This document shows, piece by piece, positions 46,641 to 57,622 of a stretch of 64,000 nucleotides of DNA (within the stretch, counting starts at the first letter, position 1; every line of letters starts with the position of its first letter). The position numbers were made by a program, and so were the translations under genes. The notes under the pieces were generated by a model. It saw only the letters and a list, made by a program, of their open reading frames with translations. It was not told where the DNA came from and did no database searches. The stretch is from Calonectria ilicicola (Eukaryota > Ascomycota > Sordariomycetes > Hypocreales > Nectriaceae). The DNA lies in assembly GCA_020809705.1 (NCBI GenBank), contig CP085835.1, forward strand, positions 3,224,001 to 3,288,000. Direction: 5' to 3'.

Positions 46641-47337
46641 ATGTCTGCCTTTGTCCAGAAACCCGCTCCTGGCTTCACTGCCACCACCGTCTTCGCTGAC
46701 GGTGAGTTCAAGGACATTTCCCTGTCCGACTACCTTGGCCAGTGGTAAGTTGCCCCTCCGATAACGGCCCGCACCTTTCAGTTGCTTATCAGTTATGTCC
46801 AACAGGGTCGTCCTCCTCTTCTACCCCATGGACTTCACCTTCGTCTGCCCTACCGAGATCGTTTCCTACAATGATGCTCTCTCCCGCTTCAAGGCCCTCA
46901 ACACTCAGGTCCTTGCTGTCTCCACCGACTCTCACTTCTCCCACATCGCCTGGCAGGCCCAGCCCCGCAAGCAGGGTGGTCTTGGACCCAACCTGGAGCT
47001 CCCCCTTGTCGCTGACCCCTCCCACAAGATCTCCAAGGCCTACGGTGTCCTTCTTGAGGAGGAGGGTATTGCCCTCCGTGGTCTCTTCATCATTGACCCT
47101 ACCGGTACCCTCCGCCAGGTCACCATCAACGATCTCCCCGTCGGCCGAAATGTCGAGGAGACCATCCGTCTCGTCGAGGCTTTCCAGTTCACCGATGAGC
47201 ACGGTGAGGTCTGTCCCGCCAACTGGATCAAGGGTAGCCAGACCATGAAGGCCGACCCCAAGGGCAGCCTTGAGTACTTCGGTGCCGCCAACGGCAACGG
47301 CACCAACGGTCACGGCAACCTCCCCCACCGCGACTAA
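46641..47337 (+). CDS. Typical 2-Cys peroxiredoxin
   Basis: A protein of 211 residues in two exons (46641-46744 and 46806-47337). It reduces H2O2 and organic peroxides using thioredoxin. The peroxidatic Cys49 lies in DFTFVCPTE and the resolving Cys171 in EVCPANW, as in AhpC/Prx1 proteins. The C-terminus carries a short Gly/Asn tail ([10 protein letters not shown]). Codon use is strongly biased to C-ending codons, unlike its neighbours, which points to high constitutive expression. It is probably a housekeeping gene lying in the cluster, although H2O2 from the nearby flavin oxidases would be a natural substrate. Confidence 0.95.
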
Positions 47338-48669
47338 GCTGTGGACTTAATAATGACTTAAAAAATTGGTTATGCGATAAGAGTTATGATTTATAGACTA
47401 GACAAAGACTAGATCACACTGGATTAGAGAATAGAATAAGGCTCAAGAAAGCCGAAGTCTCACCCATTTTTTTTTGCACCTAAAGCTCCTTCTTTGTGCC
47501 ACAGTGATTATGAAGTGCGGGTTCCGAGAGCTGGTTGGAATTAACTCGATCCTAATATACGCCTCATAAGCTTCGGCTTATCGTCCGATCGAACTCCGAG
47601 GCACCTTCACCATGGCCAACATCTTCTAGACGTAGAATCGATTGGTGGCAACATGTGTGCATCGAAGCACTCAATGTCGCCGCTAATAACGCACCCCTCA
47701 CCATTAACATCTGTCTCCAGGTTGCATGCTACTCATTACTCAAGGTTAGATGAGTGTGTAAACAAGAAGCCTCACTAGTCTGCGATGTCGGCGCACAACA
47801 GAAGAGGCAGGGAGTGTTAGTCCAAGACATCCATACCAGTAAGATAAAGTTGCGGGACTGGGTCTACCAATACTGCTAACCGTTAGACTGGAACAAGGAA
47901 CTTGCGGGGTCAATCCTAAGAATAGACCATCCCGTCATGACACTCTTGGCTGACTGTGACAACTATCCCAGTGAATTGCGACCGAGACTCTGAGCCAGAA
48001 AGACTGCAACAACTTACCAAGGATTGGAACCAACTCTGGTTGAACATCTTTTCGCTGATACGGGGGAGCCAATGTCGTCCTAATCTGCTGAAGCCTACAC
48101 GATAATGCACGCAGTGGAGGAGTAAAAGAAAAGGAAAGAATATGGGGGTTGTTGTGAAATTCTATGAGATGGAAAGGTAGAGTAGAAAAGTAATATCACA
48201 TCTGCACTGAAAAAAAAAGACCTAAAAGGCCATTTTTCTAGGAATTAAATACCCTGAGGGGTGGCAGTGATCCAACCTGTCTGAGTAACACGTATCTGGA
48301 TGACAAATGTCAAGTGAGTTGAAAACCAATCGGGAATACGAAAACTGGAAATCTAGTGGTGCTTTAGAATGATGGGGCGTTTTAGTCTGAGCCTTTTCCC
48401 CAATCAGCTGTTATGCGAAGTACGTAGTTGGATTAGTTTTCACGTAGTGGGAGGAGCTCCAATATTACCCAACTTACCACTTTGGGACTTTTGGCGAGGT
48501 CTTGTAAACCAAAAAAGTGACGTAGCTCAAGTAGCCCCCAATCGCTGTATTTGGCAGGAAAAAATTGTTGCAAAACTCCATGGATTGCTATTTAAGTCAC
48601 GTAGCAATTAAAGATTCGTTAAAAAAGACAAACTCTATTGTTTGGTTTTAATTAGAGATTAATTCCAAA
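47338..48669. other. 1.3-kb intergenic region
   Basis: Holds the peroxiredoxin 3' flank and the aldehyde dehydrogenase promoter (TATTTAAG at 48589-48596). Nothing else recognised. Confidence 0.5.
48589..48596 (+). promoter_or_regulatory. TATA-like box of the aldehyde dehydrogenase gene
   Basis: TATTTAAG, 74 bp before the ATG. Confidence 0.4.
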
Positions 48670-50414
48670 ATGTCTGCCAACCTTTTTCAGAAGCTCTCAG
48701 CACCTAATGGCGTCTCATTTGAGCAACCGCTGGGCCTGTTTATCAACAATGAATGGCGCGAGGCCAAATCTGGCGACATGATCACGGTTGTGAGCCCTAT
48801 GTGAGTTTCATTATGAACCATCTCAAGATGTGCCTTTGGCGATCACGGTGTCTATGAAGAGCCTACTAATGCGATGATAGAAACGAGGAGGAGATCACCA
48901 AAGTCCATGGTGCCGGTGAACAAGATATTGATGATGCAGTGAAGGCTGCTCGTCAAGCCTTACGCGGACCCTGGTCAAAGATGAGCGGGACACAACGAGG
49001 AGAATTGATGAGAAAGTTGGCAGATCTTGCCGAGGCAATGACTGACACATTTGCCACGATCGATACCTGGAATAATGGTAAGTAACAGGTCACTCAACCA
49101 CCGACAACATCTGACTAACCGTGGCAGGTAAACGATTCGCATCTGCACAGGGAGATGTGGGCGAACTGACGGGAACCTTGCGCTATTATGCTGGGTTTGC
49201 AGACAAGTTGTATGGACAAGGTGAGCCACAAGACCAGATCAATTCCCTGGGTGCTTTACTCATGATAGTATCTCAGTGATCCCCGTCAACCAAGACAAAC
49301 TGGCTTATACCTCCCGTGATCCTATCGGCGTTTGTGGCCAGATTATTCCCTGGAACTATCCTCTCGGCATGGCTGCTTGGAAACTCGGTCCTGCCTTGGC
49401 AGCTGGAAACACCGTAGTTTTGAAGCCTGCAGAGCAAACTCCTCTATCTGTTTTGGTATTTGCTACGCTGATTGAGAAGGCGGGATTTCCCCCAGGTGTC
49501 ATCAATATCGTGAACGGATTTGGTCGCATCGCCGGTGCCAGTCTCGCTGGGCATCTTGGGGTGGATAAAATCGCATTTACAGGATCCACGAACACGGGCC
49601 GAGAGATTATGAAGCTAGCGGCTGTAAATCTGAAAAACATTTCCCTAGAGACTGGTGGCAAGTCGCCGCTCATCGTTTTCGAAGATGCTGATCTACCAAA
49701 CGCGGCCAAATTCAGTCACTATGGCATCATGGCCAACCAAGGCCAGATTTGCACCGCAACAAGCCGTATTTTTGTGCACGAAAAGATTCACGACAAGTTC
49801 GTGGATCTTTTCGTAGAGCAAGTTAAAAAGACATCTATTGTTGGAGATCCATTTGCTCCTGGAACATTCCAGGGACCCCAGGTTACCAAGGCCCAATATG
49901 ATCGGGTGCTATCATACATTGAGACTGGAAAGAAAGAAGGCGCGACAGTGGCGTGTGGCGGGAAGGCCTATGATGGCGTTAATGGCAAAGGATACTTTGT
50001 TGAGCCTACTATTTTCACTAATACTACAGACAACATGACAATTTATCGGGAGGAAATCTTTGGGCCTTGTGCTGTTGTTACTTCGTTCTCTACAGAGGAT
50101 GAGGTCGTGGAAAGAGCGAATGATACAGTTTACGGACTGGGCGCAGCAGTTTTCACAGAGAACATCAGTCGAGCTCATGAAGTAGCCAAGAGGATTGAGG
50201 CTGGTAGTAAGTTATTCCACTTATTTTGACTTTATTTGAAGCTAATGGTGTATTTTTTGCAGTGGTTTGGATCAACAGCAGCCAGGATTCCGATTTCCGT
50301 ATTCCATTTGGTGGTGTGAAGCAATCTGGAATTGGTCGCGAGCTAGGCGAGGCTGGTATTGAAGCATATACACAAATCAAGGCTATTCATGTCAACCTCG
50401 CACATCGACCATGA
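48670..50414 (+). CDS. NAD(P)-dependent aldehyde dehydrogenase
   Basis: A protein of 500 residues in five exons: 48670-48800, 48881-49077, 49128-49220, 49277-50206 and 50263-50414. It oxidises aldehydes to acids. All catalytic parts are present: Asn167 in [15 protein letters not shown] for cofactor binding, general base Glu265 in LETGGKSP and nucleophile Cys299 in NQGQICTA. The C-terminus ([19 protein letters not shown]) is classical. The length matches the tetrameric cytosolic enzymes of about 500 residues. It ends AHRP, without a peroxisomal signal. Next to a permease and two flavin amine/amino-acid oxidases it may clear the aldehyde they make (inference). Confidence 0.95.
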
Positions 50415-51261
50415 GACGTATGCAGATATTTCAAGAATAGAATTATCATACAATATTAAATTATGAGAACTTTGACTGGCTCTGCTGGACGGTGTATTGC
50501 GCCGCCGTACGTGAAGCATGATTTTCGCCCGTGCCATTAGGCATTGAGACATTGTACTTGATTTGGAATTAGTTTCTATAGCATACGGCTACAATGACAA
50601 AATTAAAGTCCTCATACAAAATTAGGACTCCAAAGATAGCGCCGAGGTTGGCTTAATTCTGGGTACTGATTTCCACAAGTCTATTCGAGTATCCTTTCAA
50701 ATTTGATGTACCATATCGCCCTCAACAATCCTTCGTGATAATAATTACGCCATTTAAACATTTTCTCCATCTAGCTTCCCAATTCCGAAAGCTGGGGTAC
50801 ATACCTGGCTGTGGGGTATTTGGTGCGGGCGCAAGAGACAGCTGACAGATTGCGTGGCGCCCGCAACTGCAAATTTCCCTTTTAGGCCTCGTCGCGAAAC
50901 TACAGTGAGCCGTATCATGATTTATCGCATGGACTAGCGACGAGTCGGTGTGTCGAATGGATTTCTCCACCCAATTCCCTATTTCAGATTGATAGCGAGC
51001 TTGAGATTTTGGACAGACAAGGGGGGCTGGATTGGACAGACGCTATTACTTCTTGGTATATGCTGTGATTGAGGACACTGAACTTCACAAGTGGTTTGAT
51101 CATAAGTCTTGGCGTGAATGGCATGTTGGCCTGTAAGTATTTTAGTTGCCTTATTTATATAGAGTCGATAGTTTCCGTGTAGCGCGTATGTTTTAACTTC
51201 CTTGGTTATTTCTCGATTTCTTTTTCTGGTTCATTTCCCTGTGAGGCCTATTGCCGCAAAA
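50415..51261. other. Intergenic region upstream of the permease
   Basis: 847 bp; the last 130 bp are pyrimidine-rich and AT-rich, as a promoter and leader. No gene seen. Confidence 0.5.
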
Positions 51262-52985
51262 ATGGGCGAAAAGAGTAGCCTTGCGATTGATGATCGGCAT
51301 GATGCAGACGTCCAGCAAGGCGAGGTCTTGCAAGTCAATGACCAGGGCCTCCACCGCCGCCTGTCCAATCGCCAAATCCAACTCTTTGCAATCGGAGGCT
51401 CAATTGGCACAGGCTTGTTCATTAGCATTGGAACCACTTTGTTCAAGGCTGGGCCTGTGGGTTTACTCCTCGCCTTCATGTTTTACTGCAGCATCGTCGC
51501 AATGGTCAATAATTGCATTGCCGAGATGACCATTCTGATGCCAGTTAGTGGCGGATTTACTCGCTTGGCTGGCAAATGGGTGGACGAGGCCCTTGGTTTC
51601 ACAGCCGGGGTCAACTTTTTTATCTACGAGGCCATCTCTATTCCTTTTGAGATTACGGCTTTGACTGTGGTTCTCGGTTATTGGAGGGATGATATACCTG
51701 CTGCAGCTGTCTGTGCCGCCTGCATTGTCATCTATGCGTAAGTGTTCGGTGCATGAGACTTGCTATTCCTTGAATTCTAACCACGTGCAGCGTCATAAAT
51801 ATCACGGCTGTTAAATACTATGGAGAGGCAGAATTCTGGCTTTCCAGTGGCAAAGTAGTTTTGCTCTTGGTACTTTTTTGTTTTACCTTCATCACAATGG
51901 TTGGAGGCAACCCAAAACACGATGCCTACGGATTTCGATACTGGAGCGACCCAGGTCCGTTTGCCGAGTGGATTTCAACTGGTAGCCTCGGCAGGTTTGA
52001 GGGATTCCTCGCGGCCTTGTGGTTCGCTCCGCTTGTAATCGTCGGTCCTGAGTATATTTCAATGATTGCGGCCGAATCTGAACGCCCTCGAGTCTTCATC
52101 AAGAAGGCCTTCAAGACCATTTATGCTCGATTCGGCTTCTTCTTTATTGGTGGAGCAATCTGCGTTGGCATTGTCATCCCCTCGAACGACCCCACATTGA
52201 CAGACTTTGTTGAAGGGACAGCATCTGGAGCTGGGACTGCTGCCGCGTCTCCATACGTCATTGCGATGAAGAATCTGAACATTGGTGTCCTCCCTCATAT
52301 CGTCAACGCTCTACTCTTCACCAGTATCTTCTCTGCTGGAAACACCTATGTATTTTGCGCTACTCGAACTCTGTACAGTCTTGCCCTTGAGGGCCAAGTC
52401 CCTCGAATTTTCGCATACTGCACGAAAAGCGGCGTACCAGTCTACTGTCTTTTGGTTACGATGGCATTTTCGTGCTTGTCCTTCTTGCGGGTTTCAAATT
52501 CGGGCTCTCAGGTACTTGACTGGCTAATCAATCTGATGACTAGTGGAGGTCTCATCAATTATATGATCATCTGTATTACTTACCTCAGATTCCATGCGGC
52601 CTGTAAAGCACAAGGCATTGACCGCAGTAGCTTTCCTTATTACGGCCGGCTGCAACCGTATTGCGGTTGGGTAGGCCTTATGTTCCTTACTATCATTGCT
52701 CTTGTATCAGGTTACAGCGTCTTTCTACCGGGAAACTTTAATGCAAGTGACTTCCTGACGAAGTACACAATGATTATTTTGGCCCCTATCACCTATACAG
52801 GATGGAAATTGGTTCGGCGATCTAAAGTTGTCCCTCCTGCAGAGATTGATCTTTTGTGGCAACGTCCAGAAATCGACCAATATGAGGCTAATTTACCAGA
52901 AATTGAACGCAAGCCTATTATTTATGGACTCAGGAGATATTTATCTACGGGCTTATTTCAGCGCAATGGGAATTCTGAGTGCTAG
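51262..52985 (+). CDS. Amino-acid permease (YAT/APC family)
   Basis: A protein of 556 residues in two exons (51262-51737 and 51791-52985). It has the fungal amino-acid permease pattern: a hydrophilic N-terminus, then LHRRLSNRQIQLFAIGGSIG and TGLFISIG, the conserved first helix. About 12 hydrophobic segments follow, with VGPEYISMIAAESERPR in the central loop, and a cytoplasmic tail. ATG 51262 is chosen because the upstream in-frame codons contain no other ATG. It lies in the plasma membrane as a proton symporter for amino acids or related amines. It is convergent with the D-amino-acid oxidase gene, so the two may form a transport-and-oxidation pair. Confidence 0.93.
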
Positions 52986-53308
52986 TTAGACAGAGCAAAA
53001 TACAAGCTTGAAGAACTCACTGGGTCGTTTATCATAACCGGCTGAATTTAATACCGCTTGTGATTTTAAATATCATTTCCCATGAGAAATACGTAGTAGA
53101 CATTATTAGCTACCGAATATCCATCTGATATTCATGGATGATAGGTAGCTGAAAGCCCTAAACGTGACTGGGATGCAGCAAGTCCTTAAACTGCCTAACA
53201 CGTTCTACAATACGGCAATGGATGTTTATTTTAATTTCTCCAGAAGTGTTCAATCGATTTCTAACATTTAATTCTAAATTTAGTAGGTTATCAATGAAGA
53301 AGTTCTCC
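52986..53308. other. Convergent intergenic region, permease and D-amino-acid oxidase
   Basis: About 320 bp of AT-rich 3' flanks; nothing else is seen. Confidence 0.5.
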
Positions 53309-54437
53309 TTAAAGGTGGCTTGAAACAGGCAACTCAAACGCAATTTGTCCAACCAGCTCACTCGCTGCCCTCGCCAGTCCAAAGCTGTACGTGTAACCAC
53401 CAGCCTCTTGACCATATGCATGCACGACTCTCTGACCGTTAATTACTTCCTTCTCAACTCTTACTCCACCATCATTCTGAGGCCGGAAAAAATAGGTCGC
53501 TCCAATGTCATAACGAATCTTGTAGTCCTCTGGGGCACTGGAGGGTAACAAGTCAGGCCGAACTTCATTACCGCGGGACAGGATCTAGAACAATCAGTTA
53601 GTAAAAACCCTACAAAAGGCTTGGTGTCTAACTTACCGTTTGTCTTTGACTGTCATACACAGTTTTATCATCATTGCCAAGATCCTTGATGCCACCAACG
53701 TAGCATGTGCCATCAGGACGCCCGAAAATGTTGAAATAGAAGCCATCGCGGCCTCGGTAGATGTAACCTTGGTTCCATTTTTTCTCAATGACCAGAGACT
53801 GGAGGCGGTAGGGGACAAGGGTTTTGTCATTGACCCCAGTCAAATGCTTGCTCTTGCCTCCTGTAGCATTGATCAGAATATCATGGCCCATGCCTTTCAA
53901 CTCGTCGAGACTCTGAACCTCCATTCGTTTAAATTCCACGTTTTGAGCCTCAAGTCTGGCCCTCATCCATTTCAGAAAAACAGGAGGAGAGATCAGGATT
54001 GACTTGTAAGTCATGCCCCATGTTGCTCGTGGGGGCAACTCATGGCGGCTCAGGTATCGAAACCCCGGGATGCTAGTTCGATACCAGATCGCATCGGGCG
54101 ATCCGTGCTCCATTATTTCAGTAACATCTCCAATCTGTAATCCAGAGTCAGGATGTTCTTTGGCGACCTTCCACAGTCCTGCGTATGCATCAAGCTGCAG
54201 TTTTTGGTCGAGGGGACTGGAATCCGGCACGCCAACCCAACATGCTCCCGCCCATGGACTCGCCCAGTCAGTGGTATCCGGATCACCAGGCAGAATCTTT
54301 CCAACTATCGTGATCTTATAGTCTTTTGGCAATTGACTGGCAATTGTCATTCCAGTCACACTACGGAAAGGTTAGAATTGAAAATTGTTGTGGTTCTTGA
54401 TTACTTACCCTGCACCTAAAATCGTGATAGAGACCAT
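53309..54437 (-). CDS. D-amino-acid oxidase, peroxisomal
   Basis: A protein of 342 residues in three exons: 54437-54409, 54360-53637 and 53584-53309. The FAD-binding N-terminus ITILGAGVTGMTIASQL is split by the first intron. DWASPWAGACW follows, matching the conserved second FAD contact of D-amino-acid and D-aspartate oxidases. The C-terminal signature VVHAYGQEAGGYTYSFG is intact. The protein ends SSHL, a peroxisomal PTS1-type tripeptide (SHL), as usual for this family. It deaminates D-amino acids to 2-oxo acids with ammonia and H2O2. Whether it prefers neutral or acidic D-amino acids cannot be decided by eye. Confidence 0.92.
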
Positions 54438-55196
54438 CTTGAGCGCGGAGCAATAAAAGTTGTTTGATCATCCAGTCCATGATATCTCTCAAAGTATATA
54501 CATACAATTACGCTTCAATCATATCCTTACGCACAAAATTTTGATTTGACTCGCGTAATAATGTGTCGCATTACAAAGTTACCGCTTTGAGCATTTTGGC
54601 GAGGGCTTGGCTGCTAGTCCCCAAGCGACTAGTGCATCCCGTAATTTAGTCACGATAAACCTACAAGTCTCCTTCAGCACTCATGTGACGGGTTAAACGA
54701 GCTTACGCACAGCCTAAATTAGAGGGGTCATGGCCTAAGGGTTTATTGGACGAGACAAGCGCCACTTATCATGCCTAGGATGTTTATCCTCAACAATATT
54801 CCATCATGATTACGACAAGGTGGATCTTGAAATTTCGAGATGCGGATCTCGCTAAAAATCTCCAACAAGGAAGAAAGCACGAGCCATGATAGGAATTAGT
54901 CATATTGGTGCCTTCACTATACGTGCTGGTGTTCTCTATCTAACGTTAATTCCTACTATCGCGGCAAATTGGTTGTTTTCTAAATATACAGAAAGATTCA
55001 AAGTAGCGATTATTTTATTCCGTACTCATTCTCTAGAAAAAAAACAGCAGGAGGCCAAGCAGCATGCACAAACTCCAGCCTACACGCTTGCTTGAATTAT
55101 TGTGTCTGTGCCAAAGTTCAACTAGAGGAACACCTAATCATTAGACGACAAGACTGACGCGACTGAAATTCTACATCTTCTTGTAAATCTCCCATA
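54438..55196. other. Intergenic region between the two flavin oxidases
   Basis: 760 bp containing the D-amino-acid oxidase promoter. A 69-codon frame at 54886-55095 has no recognisable feature. Confidence 0.5.
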
Positions 55197-56739
55197 CTAA
55201 AGCTTTGAGGGCAACTGGCTTAGCGGCTTTTGATACATGTCCAAGACACCGTTTTGCTTATCACGCAGTCGAGACTCTGATTCCTCAAATAGTCGTGGCA
55301 ATCCAGTTTCGTTGTAATCCTTCGTCCCGATGACCATATCGGCCATTCCCTTGCCGCAAAGAAACACTTGCGGCATACCGTGGCCAGTGAACCCACCCAT
55401 GATAAACATTCCTGGTCGGTTAGGAATGGGGCCAACCCTCGGAAGACGGTCAGAAGAATATCCCATGACTAAAATAAGGTCAATATGTAAGATTCTGAAC
55501 CGATATTCCCGAGGCTTGACTTACTTCCAGTCCAAATGTTTTCAACTCGAGCTCCGCTATTCTCCCAACCGTGGAAATGCCTTTGCATATAACCATCAAA
55601 ATAGCCTTTGGCTTGTTCGATGAGCTTTGTATCGTCAACATTCCCATACCACTCGTCCAAGTTCCTGATATACGCCTCGCGGGCGCCTCCAACAATAATA
55701 CTCCCATCCGGGCGTGGAATGAGATAATCGAAATTCCAGTCATTAAATCGCAATGCATATGTGTTGGTCAATATAGGCGAGTCGCCTGGCGTCGTGATGT
55801 GGCTACATATTGCTCGATAAGGAATTATCTTGTCTTTGTATTCTGGAAGTAGCGCAGCCGTGTAGGCGTTGGTCGCCATGATTAGCTTTTTGCTTTTTAC
55901 TATGCCTCGGTTGGTCTTTAATGCCCAGAGACCATTGGAATCAGGAGAGCTAGAAACCTCCAGAACAGGCGTATTTGTCTGGAGGTTGACTCCACGCTTT
56001 ACAGCCTTTTCGAATAGATGATGGATGAGCTTGTAGGGCCAAAGATGGCCTGCCGTGTAGCTGAAGCACCCTTTCGCTCCCTTGACACCAGAAATCATTG
56101 GGGTTGTAAGTAATCTGCCATGCATACCAAGTATCGCGGTAGAGAACAACTTACTCTCTCAGCGTGCTCCGGCTGAGCACAAAATGCTTGTTTTGTCGCC
56201 TTCACCCCGTGATCTAGAAGATGTTCATAGCCAATTTTGACTTTGTCTTGATGTTCCTTGGACATTTGGACGTCAATTGCACGAGTAAGAACAAAATCAC
56301 AGTCAATACCTTCCTTGTAAATAAAGTCAGACAACGCGTCAACGTTGGCTGACTCGAAGTCGGCGACTTCGGCAGCGGCTTCAATTCCGTAGGTATCTGC
56401 TAATCTTGCGATAGCATAATAAGGATCAGGCTTGAGATGTCCGCCTGGAATAAAATGTTAATAATGATGTTCGTTGTGTACAGCGGCGCGCTTACCATTT
56501 CTACCGGTTGCACCAGAGCATAATTGCCGTGCTTCAAGAACCAATATTGAAGGAAGTTCGCCTGTGACTTGTGCCATCAGGTGTGTCAACAGAGCCGCAG
56601 CAGAGTATCCAGCTCCAATAATCACGATGTCACATTCGATCGGTAGTTCATTTGTTGAACGATGATTGTCTAGAGGCCCAGTCTGCATTCTCCAGAAAGA
56701 ATGCATGCCATTTGCCGGGGGAAGCATAGACTTTGACAT
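55197..56739 (-). CDS. FAD-dependent amine/amino-acid oxidoreductase, peroxisomal
   Basis: A protein of about 453 residues in four exons: 56739-56496, 56444-56155, 56080-55525 and 55468-55197. It belongs to the DAO superfamily (sarcosine/saccharopine oxidase-like fungal group). Evidence: CDIVIIGAGYSAAALLTHL, the adenine-site LVLEARQLCSGATGRNGGH, FSYTAGHLWPYKL, RPDGSIIVGG, WTGIMGYSSDRLP (made by splicing) and FTGHGMPQVF near the end. The last three residues are SKL, the classic PTS1, so it is peroxisomal. It would oxidise a secondary amine or amino acid and form H2O2. The acceptor of the second intron is uncertain; AG at 56081-56082 keeps the frame and drops the SGVK residues that precede it. 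The substrate is unknown. Confidence 0.87.
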
Positions 56740-57622
56740 TGTAGCTGACTGAAGAGATCAATGGAGAGATAAGTTTCACCGGGTTGCGAATCTGACTGCA
56801 TTTGAGACAAATCCAACAAATCTAAGAGATCAAGTCGGAAAATGGATTTATTTGGCTGCGGGGGATTTGGAGGAGGGAAATTAGCGTGGCTGGGAGAATA
56901 AGTATTGCATAGAGAGGTTGTGCATCAAGCCACAAGGCAAGCATAATATTGCCAAACAAGTTAAATTACCACTCAGTGCATCGTTTCATGACCCAATAAA
57001 ACGTCTTTAAGCTGCCTCAGTCTACATAGAGCTGCATATCACTGTCAATAATTCTGTTAGTGTTTGGTTTCACCTAACATGTATTTCTCTAGTCGCGCTA
57101 TGCTTATGGAGGCGGGTCTTGGCTGCAATCTTATCACAGCCAACCCAGGAACATATCGCACTTACTAAAAGCCTCGCTTATTATCCCAATGTGGTTATGG
57201 AGAGAAGATGCCCCCGCATATCGGAGACCCCACCTGGTCGCGTGCGCGCCTAATTAGGAGAACACGAATGGAGACCCTGTGATTCTTCTATCTTGGGATT
57301 AATCCCGAGTTGTTTGGAAAGACTAGGAAGCCCGATAGTTCCGAACGGGTTGGATCATCGTGCCACCTAAGAACACTAGACAGGACCGACATGTCCCTGA
57401 AGAGCAATTTGGGTGTAAAATAATGAAGGCCACACAGTTTTCCGTCGTGTCCGTCCCGCTAATGTCCGGGGCAGGTACTCACCTCATCGGCGAGAGATCA
57501 GCTCATTTCATTTCAAAACCAGTTATAAAATAGCCAAGGTTCATTTCGGGATCCAAAAATGATTCAATTTTCAATCAAATCGTATGCATTACACCCAAAT
57601 AAAGACACAGCCCGCCATGGGT
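56740..57622. other. Intergenic region, flavin oxidase promoter
   Basis: 880 bp; promoter of the FAD oxidoreductase and 3' flank of the regulator. Several CCG/CGG triplets near 57300-57500 (for example GTCCGGGGCAGG) could be regulator sites, but no clear paired motif was found. Confidence 0.45.

Noticed and set aside
46789..47328. 179-codon frame opposite the peroxiredoxin
   Set aside because: A mirror of the strongly codon-biased peroxiredoxin; low-complexity and without family features.
46641..47337. Peroxiredoxin as a dedicated cluster enzyme
   Set aside because: Its codon bias and strong conservation point to a housekeeping gene; location alone is weak evidence.
54886..55095. 69-codon frame between the flavin oxidases
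   Set aside because: Too short, without motif, in a likely promoter region.
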